Below are positions 43,801 to 54,470 of a stretch of DNA of 64,000 bases, piece after piece. The notes under the pieces were generated by a model that was not told the origin of the DNA, searched no databases, and was given only the letters and a program-made list of their open reading frames with translations. The position numbers were made by a program, and so were the translations under genes. Numbering within the stretch: position 1 is the first letter of the stretch; the number at the start of each line of letters is the position of its first letter. Where the stretch lies: NCBI GenBank assembly GCA_003254905.1, contig QANU01062782.1, positions 401,011 to 465,010 of the forward strand. Reading direction: 5' to 3'. Source of the DNA: Nissolia schottii. Taxonomy: Eukaryota; Streptophyta; Magnoliopsida; Fabales; Fabaceae.

Positions 43801-44382
43801 GAGAGATTCCTTGTCAAGAGGATTGGACCTAAGAACTTCCACATGTTTCGGTGCGTGGCGCGATATGGCTATAAAGACCTGCATAAGAAAGATGAAAGTT
43901 TCGAGAAAAAACTGTTTGAAAACCTTTTCATGTTTGTTCGGCTCGAGTCAATGATGGAAGGATGTTCAGATTCAGATGAATACAGTCTATGTGGACAGCA
44001 GACAGTGAAGTCAATCGATGCGCTGTCGAATAACAATGAAAACACTGCCTCATCCAATATGGACATAACAATTTCCTCAGTAGATTCAATAGTACCAGTT
44101 AGATCTCCACCGCATGTTAATATTACCATTGGATCCTCCGGTCAAACGAGTGGCCAGACTGAGGTCGGCGAACTGGAGTTTTTGAATAACTGCAGGGATG
44201 CTGGGGTGGTTCACATACTAGGGAACACTATTGTGAGGGCAAGGAGGGAGTCAAGGTTCTACAAGAAAATAGCTGTTGATTATATATATGCATTTCTTAG
44301 GAAGATATGCAGGGAAAATAGTGTGATCTTCAATGTTCCTCATGAGAGCCTCCTAAATGTTGGTCAGATTTTCTATGTATAG
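37821..44382 (+). CDS. KUP11: KUP/HAK/KT potassium transporter, KUP10/KUP11 clade
   Basis: Membrane K+ transporter (H+-coupled in the family). Exons: 37821-37946, 38595-38820, 39686-39931, 40942-40992, 41128-41388, 41486-41653, 42903-43157, 43340-44382; joined frame 791 aa, against about 795 for Arabidopsis KUP10/11. The acidic N-terminus ([15 protein letters not shown]) is the feature I associate with that clade. Hallmarks: [17 protein letters not shown] near residue 54, [17 protein letters not shown], and YFxRxG-type [14 protein letters not shown]. About twelve hydrophobic spans are expected. The long hydrophilic C-terminus starts at VRLES near 660. All introns are GT-AG. Introns 2 and 6 carry LINE and SINE relics. 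KUP10 versus KUP11 is not resolved, so the symbol is tentative. Confidence 0.94.
39126..39480 (+). mobile_element. L1-like LINE relic in KUP intron 2
   Basis: Translated across frames, the stretch shows the familiar tail of plant LINE reverse transcriptase proteins: RMLH at the start (usually RMLRWM), [15 protein letters not shown] (usually RLRWFGHV), and [16 protein letters not shown] followed by KDMVY. Many stops and frame shifts interrupt it, so it is long dead. It lies in the same direction as the host gene. Confidence 0.8.
42165..42285 (-). mobile_element. SINE-like fragment in KUP intron 6, related to the eIF4A-III intron SINE
   Basis: On the minus strand it reads AGTTGTAGCTCAAGTGGCAC then CTCCTGGTCCT, almost the same as the head of the SINE at 17687-17832 (box A and following bases). 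The part where box B should be differs, and no clear target duplication was found. It may be a second subfamily or a fragment. It lies antisense to KUP. Confidence 0.6.
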
Positions 44383-44949
44383 ATACCCCTCATTGCTTAG
44401 TGTAGCATATGAACAAACACCATGCATGTGGTTAATCAATGTTAAAATTTAAAGGAAGTGACCTGACTCTTTTTTGGCAATTATATGTTGAAACACGCCC
44501 TTAAGTGGCGAAATAGTGCTAAACTTAGGTTGTTTAGCTCTTTCATTTCATGCTGGCTAAGTACTTGAGATGGGATAAATGATTTTTTTTGGGGGGGTAA
44601 GTTAAACTTATGGGGTTTGTTCAGTTTTATTGCTTGCATTGCCTCCTCTTGAGTTTAGTGAACAGTGAATATACATCTTAAATCAGGTTGGGTAAAGTGA
44701 ACAAACTCCATACTATGGAAAGACTTGGTATAATTTGCCAAAGTTTTTACATGCATATTAAATAACATATGGTGTAAAAATGTTTAGCGGGCCTTTTTAA
44801 AATAGAAGTGAATCAAATTTTAGGTCAGTTAAGCCCAATGGACTCTATTTCATTTTTTATCGCTTTGGATGATGGAGTGCGCTCTTCTTTCTTCTTCTTT
44901 TTTGTTGCCTTTCTTAAGTTGAAGTCTTGGTTACATTGATTACAAAGAG
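44383..44949. other. KUP 3' region
   Basis: Probable KUP 3' UTR and spacer. I saw no repeat or reading frame worth calling. Confidence 0.4.
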
Positions 44950-45048
44950 CATATTACAAATGGTTGCAATGTGGTTACTTGTAATAATGCAGTTATAGTT
45001 GGAAAAGCTCAAAATGGGTACTTGGAGCAGAGGGAGATTTGGATCCAT
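44950..45048 (+). pseudogene. fragment of a PPR gene
   Basis: GGTTGCAATGTGGTTACTTG and GCTCAAAATGGGTACTTGGA align with the intact PPR gene at about 28785-28860 (TGTAATGTGGTTGCTTGG and TGTCAAAATGGGTACTTTGA). The encoded CNVV...GKAQNGYLE parallels CNVVAWN...GKCQNGYFE. About 90 bases remain, with no flanking repeats recognised. It may come from this PPR gene or from a paralogue. Confidence 0.6.
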
Positions 45049-45289
45049 ACTTCTTTTCTAATAACTTTTTTTAAAGAAAAATATTCTATCCTCTCAAGTG
45101 AGTTTTACATTATTGAATCAATTTTTAATTTTTTTTTATTTCGCTTCTAAACTAGAGAAATTTTTGCTGCCCAAAAATAACACTTGATAGAATCAGACAA
45201 TAAAAAAAAATATTCGTGTACATCTTACAATTTGCATGCTGTCAACCAATGATTTTATACGGTTGCCCCATGTACACTTGCACAACTAC

Positions 45290-45605
45290 ACAAATTTTAA
45301 ACTAACGTGCACAAACATTTTTAACTATCATGCACAAACATTTTAAACTATTATTTATTAATTCATTTTTAATTGATGTGCGCAAATACTTATAAGTATT
45401 GTGCACAAATATTTTCAACTATCTTACACAAGCATTCATAGGTACGTGCATAAACATTTTTAACATATTACACAAATGTTTTTAACTAACATGCACAAAC
45501 TTTTTATTATGGTGCATAAACATTTTTAATTATCATGCACAAATATTTTAAAATATTGTGCACAAACATTTTTAATTATCATGTACAAACATTTTAAACA
45601 GCTCT
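45290..45605 (+). repeat. degenerate minisatellite with GTGCACAAACATTTT core
   Basis: About a dozen imperfect copies of a 23-30-bp unit, roughly ATGCACAAACATTTTTAACT, follow one another. Spacer and sequence vary between copies. The reverse complement of the same core recurs near 52.0-52.5 kb. Confidence 0.8.
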
Positions 45606-45857
45606 AAAAGTTTGTACACAATGGTAGAATGGGTGCACGCAATATAAGGGTGGAAGGTGGATCCTACGTAAGTGATAATACGATTTGAAGTGTAGCACGA
45701 CTCTAAAAATAATAGGACCTCATTTATTGTATGTGTATCCAAAAGTGACGTGTTAATTAGTAAACTTTCAAACCAAAACGTAAATATTCTTAAAAATCCA
45801 CGATATGGTATTACTGCAGGAAAGTTCATACCAAAATAAGAGTAAAATATATTTTTG

Positions 45858-45970
45858 GGCCCATTCTAACATTCACCTTGAATGTTTAAGAGAATGCTTA
45901 TTCACCAGGCATTCAGCCACACTTAAAAAATGCGGGCAAATGCATTTGTTTTCAAAGTGTGATGGCTCAC
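45858..45970 (+). repeat. left terminal inverted repeat of the Pack-MULE
   Basis: 113 bp, reverse-complementary to 48695-48804 with scattered differences. Shared blocks include CACACTTAAAAAA, GCATTTGTTTTCAAAGTGT and ATGGCTCAC at the inner end. Confidence 0.88.
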
Positions 45971-46540
45971 TCGTGGACCTCGTTTTGCCACTGACACAAG
46001 CCTCATCTCCTTCACCTGGTCCCGCTCCATCCTCGGTCGTTCCGTTCACCTCTGCCTCTACCCCCACCCCCTTCGATTCCCCTCTCCTCTCCTCCACCAC
46101 CTCTTCCTCCACCTCCACATAAATCCCTTCATCTTCTGGAAGAAGCACAGCTCCAAGACCCTCTCCTCCAATGCCCGAATCTTCTGGAACCTCTCAAAGG
46201 CCAAGTTCCCTTCCTCCACCCTGAACCCCACACCTCTTTCTACCTCGTGCTCGTAATCGACAACCGCATGTCCCTCCTCGTTGGGGACTCCCCCCGCGAT
46301 GCATGCTCCAATTCCAAGTCCAAGGCCTAAAAGCCCAACAAGCCCCAACTTCTCCTCCTCAAAAAAGGTACACGCCCTCACCGACAGGGTATACGCCACA
46401 ACCACCAGCTTCGACGGCCGTACCCGCAAAATCCAGATCGATTGGACTCCTGGGACGACTCCAGGCTCTACTTTAGTGTCGACAATAGCAAGGTCCTCCA
46501 AATCAAGCGTTTGAAGTGGAAGTTCAAGGGAGGTCCCTGA
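45971..46540 (+). pseudogene. captured DUF868 gene fragment
   Basis: Translated in its best frames, the segment follows the plant DUF868 family: DTSLISFTWSRSILGRS, then NPFIFWKKH, RIFWNLSKAKFPSS, FYLVLVIDNRMSLLVGD, KKVHALTDRVYATTTSFDG and DDSRLYFSVDNSKVLQIK with RLKWKFKG. At least one stop and frame shifts lie between these blocks (for example near 46330 and 46450), so it is not translatable as one protein. It is GC-rich (high C) compared with the surrounding AT-rich DNA, as expected of a captured exon. DUF868 genes are mostly intronless and their function is unknown. Confidence 0.8.
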
Positions 46541-46616
46541 GTGAGCCATCACACTTTGAAAACAAATGTGTTTGCCTGCGTTTTTTAAGTGTGGTTGAAT
46601 TCCTGGTGAAGCATTT
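46541..46616 (-). repeat. truncated inner copy of the MULE right terminus
   Basis: Reverse complement of the inner ~76 bases of the left TIR (GTGAGCCATCACACTTTG ... AAGCATTT). It stops about 35 bases short of the true terminus and runs into unrelated sequence with a poly-A stretch near 46640. Confidence 0.8.
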
Positions 46617-46704
46617 GTGAGGACCCTTCGAAGAAAGAGAAAAAAAAAAAAGAGAATGGCGTCTCGCGCGAGATGATGTTCACACAGGGTCATCTTGCTC
46701 GAAA

Positions 46705-47943
46705 TGTGTGTGGAAATTAGTCCTACATCGATTAACGTTGTAGAAAGGGGTCTCCTCTTCCCCTATACATAGAGGTTTTCCGTGAGTGTTTAAACTTGTT
46801 AATTCACTCCAAGAGCTTGAGATGTCACACTTTTGTGAGACTTTTCGCTCTAGTTATATTTTATTCTTTTCTCCTTCCCGTCTTCCATTCATGGGAAAGC
46901 AATGCCTCCACATAGGGTGTTTGGAGCTCCAAGCTTAGCACTTCTTAGCAGTCACCCATGTTAAAGTGAGTGGCTTTTCTCATAGTCTATTTTAGACCAT
47001 GTAGTTATTTTTAAAAGTTATTTATTTTATTTATTTTGGCGTTATTTTATTTATGCATGTTTTATAAAATTCTAGGAGGTAGAATTTATTATTTTCATTA
47101 CGTATTTATGAAGTTAGTTATTCTTTTATTTAGTTAGATATTCTTTCATGATTATTTATTTAGAAAATCTTTATTTATGAGATAGTTACGAAGCTATTTT
47201 TAGAAAATCATGAAACTATTTTTAGAACTACATGGGACCACATTTATTGCATTAAATATATTCATGTTGTGTATGTATGATTAGCATTAAATGATATAGA
47301 TACTCATACTATTTAGTTAAACCCTTAATAAAAGATAATGGTTAAAGAAATATTTTGGTGGGTGAAGACTTATGTTAAGGAAAAGTTCTGGCTAAGGACA
47401 AGACTTGATACTTAAGATGTCCATTGTGATGCACCTTTCTTGCTTGGGAACTTCCCTAAGCATGAGATCTTAATCTACCTTTATTTTTCCAAAATAAAAC
47501 AATTAAGGATATTAAGTCATGTTATGATAAGGATTATGTTGTGATGATCATGTTATGTACTTGAAACTGTTTTCATGGGAGTATATCTAGGATAGAACTG
47601 TAAGTCAACGACAACCTACATTGACCCTGGTATACCTTGTACGATTGTAAAGTAGAATAGGATTCGTGTATATTTAGGGCAAGATCATAAAACCCGGACA
47701 TGGCAACTCATGATGCTCGGTGTCATGTATCATGTAGATTAAAGCTAACTATCAAGAATCTATGGACTCGGACAGTGTATCCCCAACTGTCCTGGCCTAG
47801 GTACTTGGGTAGTGCGTCCAGGATAATGCATCATAAAGCGAAATCGTAATGCTCGGATCGTTTATCTAGAGAACTTCCCAAGTGGGTATGTTTTTAATTG
47901 TTTTTATGTATTAGTTATTATTATAGAAATGTTTTATGTTTAT

Positions 47944-47974
<31 letters not shown>

Positions 47975-48439
47975 TATGTATTGCATCTTCATGCCATGGT
48001 TTTTCTAAGTGTCCCATGTCGTTGTGCAAATGACCTCTCACTGAGACTCTCCCCAAAGTTCTCACCCCTCACCTCTCCCTCCAATTACAAGTTACGAAGC
48101 AGCGTAGCAGAGCATGGGTTTATGGTCAGTGTAGCGACGTCAGAATCCTAAAGTCAACAGTTCATCTTGAGGTGAAACTATCTATAGGAATCATTAGTTT
48201 ATTTTTATTTTGTAATCAAATTATGTCTAGAGTGTTCTAATTGTATACAGGCAGGATCTTCGGATCAGTCGCGTATTTTATCATGTATATTTATGTTTTA
48301 TATAAGAGTTTATTTTTATTCAGAAAAAGAAAGTTTTATTTGTTTTGATTAAAGTTAAAGTGCATTTTTTTACGAAAAACGTTTCAGAGGCTTCCGTAAG
48401 GGAATTAGTCCCTTGCGTGTCAGTCACTGGAGTGTGACA
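46705..48439 (+). mobile_element. LTR of a retrotransposon with adjacent primer-binding site, nested in the MULE
   Basis: The stretch begins TGTGTGTGGAAATTAGTCC and ends GGAGTGTGACA. Three bases later, TGGTATCAGAGCA (48443-48455) matches the initiator-tRNA-Met primer-binding site used by many plant Copia and Gypsy elements, which sets the right LTR boundary and plus orientation. Only about 150 bases of internal sequence follow before the second DUF868 tail, so the rest is deleted. The left boundary is inferred from the TG start. A TA microsatellite lies inside at 47944-47968. No coding domain is present. Confidence 0.7.
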
Positions 48440-48599
48440 GTGTGGTATCAGAGCAATAGGTTTCCCTGTATCTATTGGAGCAAGTGTCCTTAAGTAAAGT
48501 TATGATTGTGTAAATGGTAGGCGCCCCATTTGTATAAGACATAATGTTACATAAGCCCTTTAGGATGTCAGTCATGTCATGTCTAGGGGCAATTAGAAG

Positions 48600-48694
48600 A
48601 CTCTAGGGATGACTCTAGGCTTTGCTTTAGCGTCGACGACAGCAAGGTCCTCCAGATCAAGTGCTTGAAGTGGAAGTTCAAGGGAGGTCCACGA
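48600..48694 (+). pseudogene. second DUF868 tail fragment
   Basis: Encodes DDSRLCFSVDDSKVLQIK then CLKWKFKG, the same domain end as in 46455-46530 but with several differences, and likewise runs into the MULE terminus. The differences show it is not a recent copy of the first. Confidence 0.75.
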
Positions 48695-48804
48695 GTGAGC
48701 CATTACACTTTGAAAATAAATGCATTTGCCTACGTTTTTTAAGTGTGGCTGAATGTCTGGTGAAACATTCTCCTAAACATTCAAAGTGAATGTTAGAATG
48801 CGCC
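48695..48804 (-). repeat. right terminal inverted repeat of the Pack-MULE
   Basis: Full-length partner of the left TIR. It is followed directly by the second ATATTTTTG of the target duplication. Confidence 0.88.
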
Positions 48805-48892
48805 ATATTTTTGGTTCCAAACTTTTCAAGTTGACATTAATTTAGTCTTGAAAAAAATTGACATCAATTTAGTTCTGACATTTTAAATTCCA

Positions 48893-49326
48893 AAGGAAAT
48901 ACACTATTTTGTTCCTAAATTTTTATTCGGTACCCTATTTGGCACTTGATGTAAATAAAGTGTTAAAGTAGTCCTAAAAGTTTTCGCAATTGCCCTCGTT
49001 AGTCCTTCTTCCCATTAGACGGAGGGACTAATGAGGACAAAGGTAAAAAAAACATTGGGGACCAAATAGGCACCAAGTATTGTATCAGAGATCAAATAAA
49101 GGGACTAACGAGGGCGACAACGTCATTTTTTGAGTGAGTGAGGGTGCTTAGTGATAACTAGGATAGAGAAGTGATGAGTAGAAAATATTAGAGAGTGGTT
49201 AAGCAGAGACTTAACAACTAGGGCAACAACAAAAAAATTGAAAAACTACTTTTATTCTTTATTTATATCAGGGATCAAATAGGGCATCAAGTAAAAGTTT
49301 AAGGATCAAACATAATATTTTCCCTT
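48893..49326. mobile_element. MITE-like inverted-repeat element
   Basis: The first ~65 bases (AAGGAAATACACTATTTTG ... CCCTATTTGGCACTTGATG) and the reverse complement of the last ~65 (AAGGGAAAATATTATGTTTG ... CCCTATTTGATCCCTGAT) resemble each other. Inside, GCCCTCGTTAGTCC and GGACTAACGAGGGC form a second inverted pair. No protein is encoded. The target duplication is unclear. Confidence 0.6.
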
Positions 49327-51980
49327 AATTTTAAAATCAAATAAGTTTTATGTCAATAATTAAATGAAATACTTAATGTTAAAGTCATATTAAAATTACA
49401 TTGATGTCAAAAATATTTTTCGTCTTATTGATTTTAACTTTAAAATCTTAACAATATTTGATAAACTTAACAAATTAACTTATATATTTTTGTAAAAGAC
49501 ACTTAGAATTTTTAAAAAATAAAATAAAAAATATTAAGTATTATTTTTAATAATAAATTAATTAATTTATAAGTTGATAAATTAAAATTTTAAAATGTTT
49601 TTACTTTTCAAATATATTTGACCTCGAAAGGGCAAGTACCATAAGCATAAGGTCATCCACGTTGAGGAAATCGACAAGGGATTCTCACTCAGTCTCAGTC
49701 AGTGTGTTTGTCGTGATGATGGTCACATGCATCTTTGTACTACAAGTCTCTGCATGAAATGCTACTCAGTACTCACTCACATCTCTAAAGTCAATGCATG
49801 TGAGCCAAGAAGTTGCTTCTGTCCTTGGATTTCAACCAATTCTTCGGTTATATGAAAAATGTGACTCATTAAGTTAAGGAAATTGGTAAAGAAAATAACA
49901 AATACTATCAACATGAAAGAGAATTTTTAGAGAATACTAATATTTTTTTATTTTATAAATTTCTTAATAATATCCTAAAAATATTGATTAAAAAAAACTT
50001 ACTTTTATACTTACATTCTTCAAACCGAAACACCAAAACACTCTTCGTACTTATTTTTTATGTGAATTATGTTTAGACATCAATAATTTTTTTAATAAGA
50101 ATTAGAGTTATATGTTGAGTTAATTCAAGATACAAATTACTTTTGTTTATTATTAAGTTTAGATTTGATATATCCTTTTTCAATTTATAAGCATAGTCAA
50201 GTTCTTCATGAATATTAAAATCTTTTTCTCATAAAATAAAATAGTAAAACTAATTAAATGACAAAATATAAAGTAACGCGAGGAAGAGTGAGTACAAATA
50301 TATTTTTTAACTAACACATAATGCTAGAAAGTCATTAAGATTGGTCCAATAACAAAATATTTTGATAATATACATGAGTATTAAGTTTAAACTTCATTGT
50401 GACAAGTATAATTTTTGAAATACCAAAAAAAAGTTATAACCTTTTAACCAATGATCTCAATTTCTAACTCTGGAAATGGAATAATCTCATTTAAAGAGAG
50501 GTGGTCCCTTAAAGTGATATCCTCTAATTTTGAATAAAACTTAATTAGTGGGTCAAAGATGTATTAAAAATTGGTGGTTAAAAACTTTATTCAAATAAGT
50601 TACACAAATTTAAGATTTTGTTAAAAAAAAACAAATTTAAGATTTTTTCAAATTAAAAAAAAAAAATCAACGATTTTTCTCCTTAAATGACAGGAACAAA
50701 CACTAGTCTCCCCTGCACTAGGTATACCTATTCCATTATCTCGTTCTCAATCCAAGCACTCAACACTTCACCACTCGTCAAATTTTCTCGCAATGGTTCA
50801 ATTATTGTAGTGTGATTAAGTATCTAATTATAATATTGTATTCAAATCATTAACATAGTACCACTCTTTTTGGCTGCACATGCTCGAATGATATACTGAT
50901 CATAAAAGAGGTAGTGTTGGCCCACCTATTAATAAAGTAATATATTTGCCTTTTTTCAAATCCATTATTATATTACCAAAACTGAATCTAAGACCTAAAA
51001 GTTATTGTATCAAGTTTTTTAGCCTAGCTTACTAGCTAGATGATTTAATTAAGCAAATTAAAATAAAGGGCTATGCACTCTCTTGACTTTATACATGTGT
51101 CTTGTATGGCTCATCAACTTAAAAATATAAGAAGTTAATTATTAAAATTTGTAAACATTAAAAATATTAATTCTATTTCATGTCCTAAAAAATAGTTAAA
51201 TTATTTAATAATAACATAAAATAATACAATAAATGTTTAGAGCTTATTTAGGATAACGACATTTATAAAATTTAAAAATTAATCTATTATTTTCTTAAGT
51301 TAAATAATCAATAAAAATGGTATAAAATTCAGAAAACAAATAAGGTATCAACCATAAAATAAAAAAAAAATTAAAAAAGGAAAGGTTGGAGTTTTATACT
51401 TTATAGTTAAGGTAATGAGAGGGACCATTGATAATAGTTTTGCTTTGCATAGACGAGGCAGTTACAGTCAAATTATTTCTCTGTACATTGACCAGTGACT
51501 TATTACTTACTAGTGGGGAGCCATATGCCAATAGCCATGCTACTCTCTGCCACTCCTTTTTTCTTCTTCTATATTCTCCATTAGCCCATAGCCCATTGCA
51601 TCTGCTTGCAAGTTGTGTTGTATTGCTAGAATGGTAGTATTTTTCCAGAAGACTTTTATATTATGTTATATACTTATATCTTAACAACTAATTAATCATA
51701 CTTCTAAGAATATGTTAAGTCCGACAAAGGGTAGATTATTTTAATACAACTATACCACGTGGACAACTTTCAAACTATTTACCGTATTGTCAACCATCTA
51801 ATTAATGAGTTAGTCTCACTACTCTACCAACTACTTCACACGATACACACTCTCCTATAATAATGCGTGCGTGGACGCTCCATTAAAAATGAAATTGCTC
51901 GCACCTCTCCTCTCTATTGCACAAATGAAAAAACAAAGGGTTTCACATTCACTCCTCACTTCTTCTGCGATCATATTTTG
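49327..51980. other. AT-rich intergenic region
   Basis: No gene supported. Short frames at 51428-51637 and 51867-52058 have no recognisable domain. The sequence is mostly A/T with short poly-A runs. Confidence 0.45.
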
Positions 51981-51984
51981 CATG

Positions 51985-52444
51985 TTTGTACATTATGTAG
52001 TAGAAGTTGTCCATCATCCATCTTCTCTTTTGGTATGTTATATATGTTTTTGCTGTGACAAATGTTTGTGCACTATTAATTAAAATGTTTTATTGTATTT
52101 TGTTAGTAGTTAATGTTATTTGGTTCATATGTTTATGCATGTATGTTGTATATGTTTGTGCACTACTCATATTCATGTTTTTGGTCTGTTAGTATGTAGT
52201 GTTAATTGATTCAAATGTTTGTGCACCTATGCTATATATGTATGTGCACTAGTGTGACAACTGTTTGTACATTGCTAATTAATCTATCATGTTCTTTTGT
52301 ATTTAATGTTAATTGATTCATATGTTTGTATATGTATATTGTATATGTTTGTGTAAAGATATGCAAAATATTTGTGCACCACTCATTTTCATGTTTTTGT
52401 CTATTAATATTTAGTATTAATTGGTAAATATTTATGCACCTATG

Positions 52445-52475
<31 letters not shown>

Positions 52476-52500
52476 TTTGTGCAGTAATGTGACAAATTTT
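51985..52500 (-). repeat. imperfect tandem array with TTTGTGCAC core
   Basis: The core ATGTTTGTGCAC(C/T)AT recurs about ten times between phrases such as CATGTTTTTGTCTATTAATA and TTAGTATTAATTG, giving a longer period of very roughly 100-190 bp. The core is the reverse complement of that at 45290-45605. A TA microsatellite closes the array at about 52448-52472. Confidence 0.7.
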
Positions 52501-54071
52501 TTTGCAAAAACTTATGTAAAATTACACGTGAAGTTGTGTACAGAATCAATAACAGAAAATACGTGATTGGCAGTGTGGTAACATGAAAATTGATTGTACA
52601 CTAATCATTTTTTTCATTTTAATATCATGCAAACATTAATAAAATACAAAGTTATTCTTCAAATTCTTAATATATTTCGAGATTAATTTGATTGCGCACT
52701 GACATAAATTCCTTTTATACTATTGTTGAATCATATACTTTTAAACGAAAGCCTTTCAAAATAATAGAAATGTGACTTAATCATTTTTATTCATGATGCA
52801 CAAAAATTAATTTAATATATTATTATTACATAAAGTAATTGATTGTATTGAGAAAAAATAAGTTTAGTACCTTCAAACCCCGGTGAAGGGTTGAACCTCA
52901 CATGGTAACCTTTTTCCTTTTCCACGGAAAAGAAACCAAGTGGGCATGACATAGTCCTGTGAGTCCTGACCCTTTTGCTCAGTCATCACATCAGCCTCAT
53001 CATCATTATCATTATATTCGATATCAAATCTCAAATGTTATTATAGCATCTTCATCATATACTAATCTACAGTAACTAGCTAGTGATCACGTGGCTGGTG
53101 CAAATTGCAGTCCAGTCCAGGCAACTTATGTATATTGCATTTTATTATATTATTGTTAGTTAGTTTATTACCCTTAATTATTACTTTTCTGTACTTTCAT
53201 TTCAGACCTATTTGTGAGATTTGCATTGAGAATTGATATGTGTCTTAATAATAATGCAATTGTATTATATATAAAGATGTAAACACTATGTCCTTTATTT
53301 CATAACACATCATATAATCTATTAAATACATAATAAAATTTATAATATATTATGAAAGAGTGGCAAAGGTGTTTATACTAATTTTTTTTTTATGTTCAAA
53401 TATCATTTTTCGATAATAATAATAATAGATATGAAATGTGAGGCAATTTGTTACAACGAAAAAATTTAAACTGAAAAATCTGTAGGAGAAGGATCAACAC
53501 TAACGTTATTTGAGTTATATCTTCAGTAACTTTAGTGAGTAGATTGATTATATGTAAATAGGTAGATTATTTATTTTATTTTATTTACTTTAAAGCCCTT
53601 GATGGTGCGAGTGAAGAAGAAAAAATAGGGGTATTAAAGCTCTGTTTATATCTTATCAATTATCTAATTACTTAGACAACCCAAACTATTTAAATTCGTG
53701 AATTTACCTCTCTCATATAATATAATTTCACAAAAATTTTATTTATATATAAAAAAATTATAAAATGAAAAATAAATAAAATAAATAAATAAACATTATT
53801 GTAGGACATAAATGCTTATTTTTACGTTGTTTAATATTTATTTATTTATTGATAGTGGAATAATTGTTTTTTTTAGTAGACATACAGTGGGAGTGATAGT
53901 TTCACGCCCACCTTTGGCGCGTGATGCAGTAACACCATCCCTCCCTGTATAAGTATACAACTAAAACATTGAAGCAGGAAATGTAACCAAAAGAGAGAAT
54001 CTCCCCAAAAATCTTGCAAACGGAGTCACTTTGCCCCCACTCACAGCAACCACAATATTCCCTACACACAT
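52501..54071. other. AT-rich intergenic region, upstream of the small gene
   Basis: No gene or complete repeat recognised. The last ~130 bases (CCCTCCCTGTATAAGTATACAAC near 53940) contain a TATA-like TATAAG about 125 bases before the next start codon. Confidence 0.45.
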
Positions 54072-54470
54072 ATGACCCAGATATTGCCTCTAATTACCTC
54101 TCAACGCAACACCACAACGAATATGCACAACCAATCTTCCGCCAATAAATCTGTGGACGGAATTAGAAGCAGCAAATGTTGTTGCGTTGTAACGAAGCTG
54201 ATCAGGAAGTTACTGCTCGCCAAGAGGAGGAGCAGCAGCAGCAGATCCGTGAGTACAACCAGCAGACAGGGGTCGTTCCAGTGCCGTTACGATCCGTTGA
54301 GCTATTCGTTGAACTTCGACAGCACTGGATGTGGGAGCTTGTTGGATGACGACGAGGTTTACTACTACAAGTTCTGCGCCTTTTCCTCCAGGTTCGTCCA
54401 GCCCAATCCAACGGTTAATAATTCATCATGTCCTGTTCTTCAACCTGCACCTGCAGCCAAGTCCCCTTAG
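54072..54470 (+). CDS. small plant protein of unknown function
   Basis: Single-exon frame of 132 aa; starts at residue 18 (54123, MHNQSSANKS) or upstream are all possible. The protein has a Cys cluster (KCCCV), a basic stretch (TKLIRKLLLAKRRS), a Ser/Arg-rich segment and a conserved-looking core QCRYDPLSYSLNFD ... YYYKFCAFSSRFV. I recall short plant proteins with the pattern YDPLSYxxNFD followed by FSSRF, all uncharacterised. A TATA-like box lies about 125 bases upstream, and GC content rises within the frame, both in favour of a real gene. No signal peptide or obvious membrane span. Function unknown. Confidence 0.78.
   Translation: MTQILPLITSQRNTTTNMHNQSSANKSVDGIRSSKCCCVVTKLIRKLLLAKRRSSSSRSVSTTSRQGSFQCRYDPLSYSLNFDSTGCGSLLDDDEVYYYKFCAFSSRFVQPNPTVNNSSCPVLQPAPAAKSP

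Larger units (their letters stand above)
45858..48804. mobile_element. Pack-MULE-like element with captured DUF868 fragment and nested LTR
   Basis: Terminal inverted repeats of about 110 bp (45858-45970 and 48695-48804) begin GGCCCATTCTAACATTCAC and GGCGCATTCTAACATTCAC. The 9-bp direct repeat ATATTTTTG flanks them exactly (45849-45857 and 48805-48813); 9-bp duplications and long TIRs are typical of Mutator-like elements. No transposase is present. The inside holds a DUF868 gene fragment (45971-46540), a truncated inner copy of the right end (46541-46616), a retrotransposon LTR with primer-binding site (about 46705-48460), and a second DUF868 tail (about 48600-48694). The element is thus a non-autonomous gene-carrying MULE with later rearrangement or insertion. 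Confidence 0.88.

Noticed and set aside
45290..45605. Possible CRISPR-like array
   Set aside because: Units are degenerate with variable spacing and no unique spacers, in a plant nuclear region; it is a minisatellite.
46058..46693. 211-codon minus-strand frame
   Set aside because: Antisense to the DUF868 fragment, whose family blocks are on the plus strand; it also runs into the MULE terminus and a poly-purine run.
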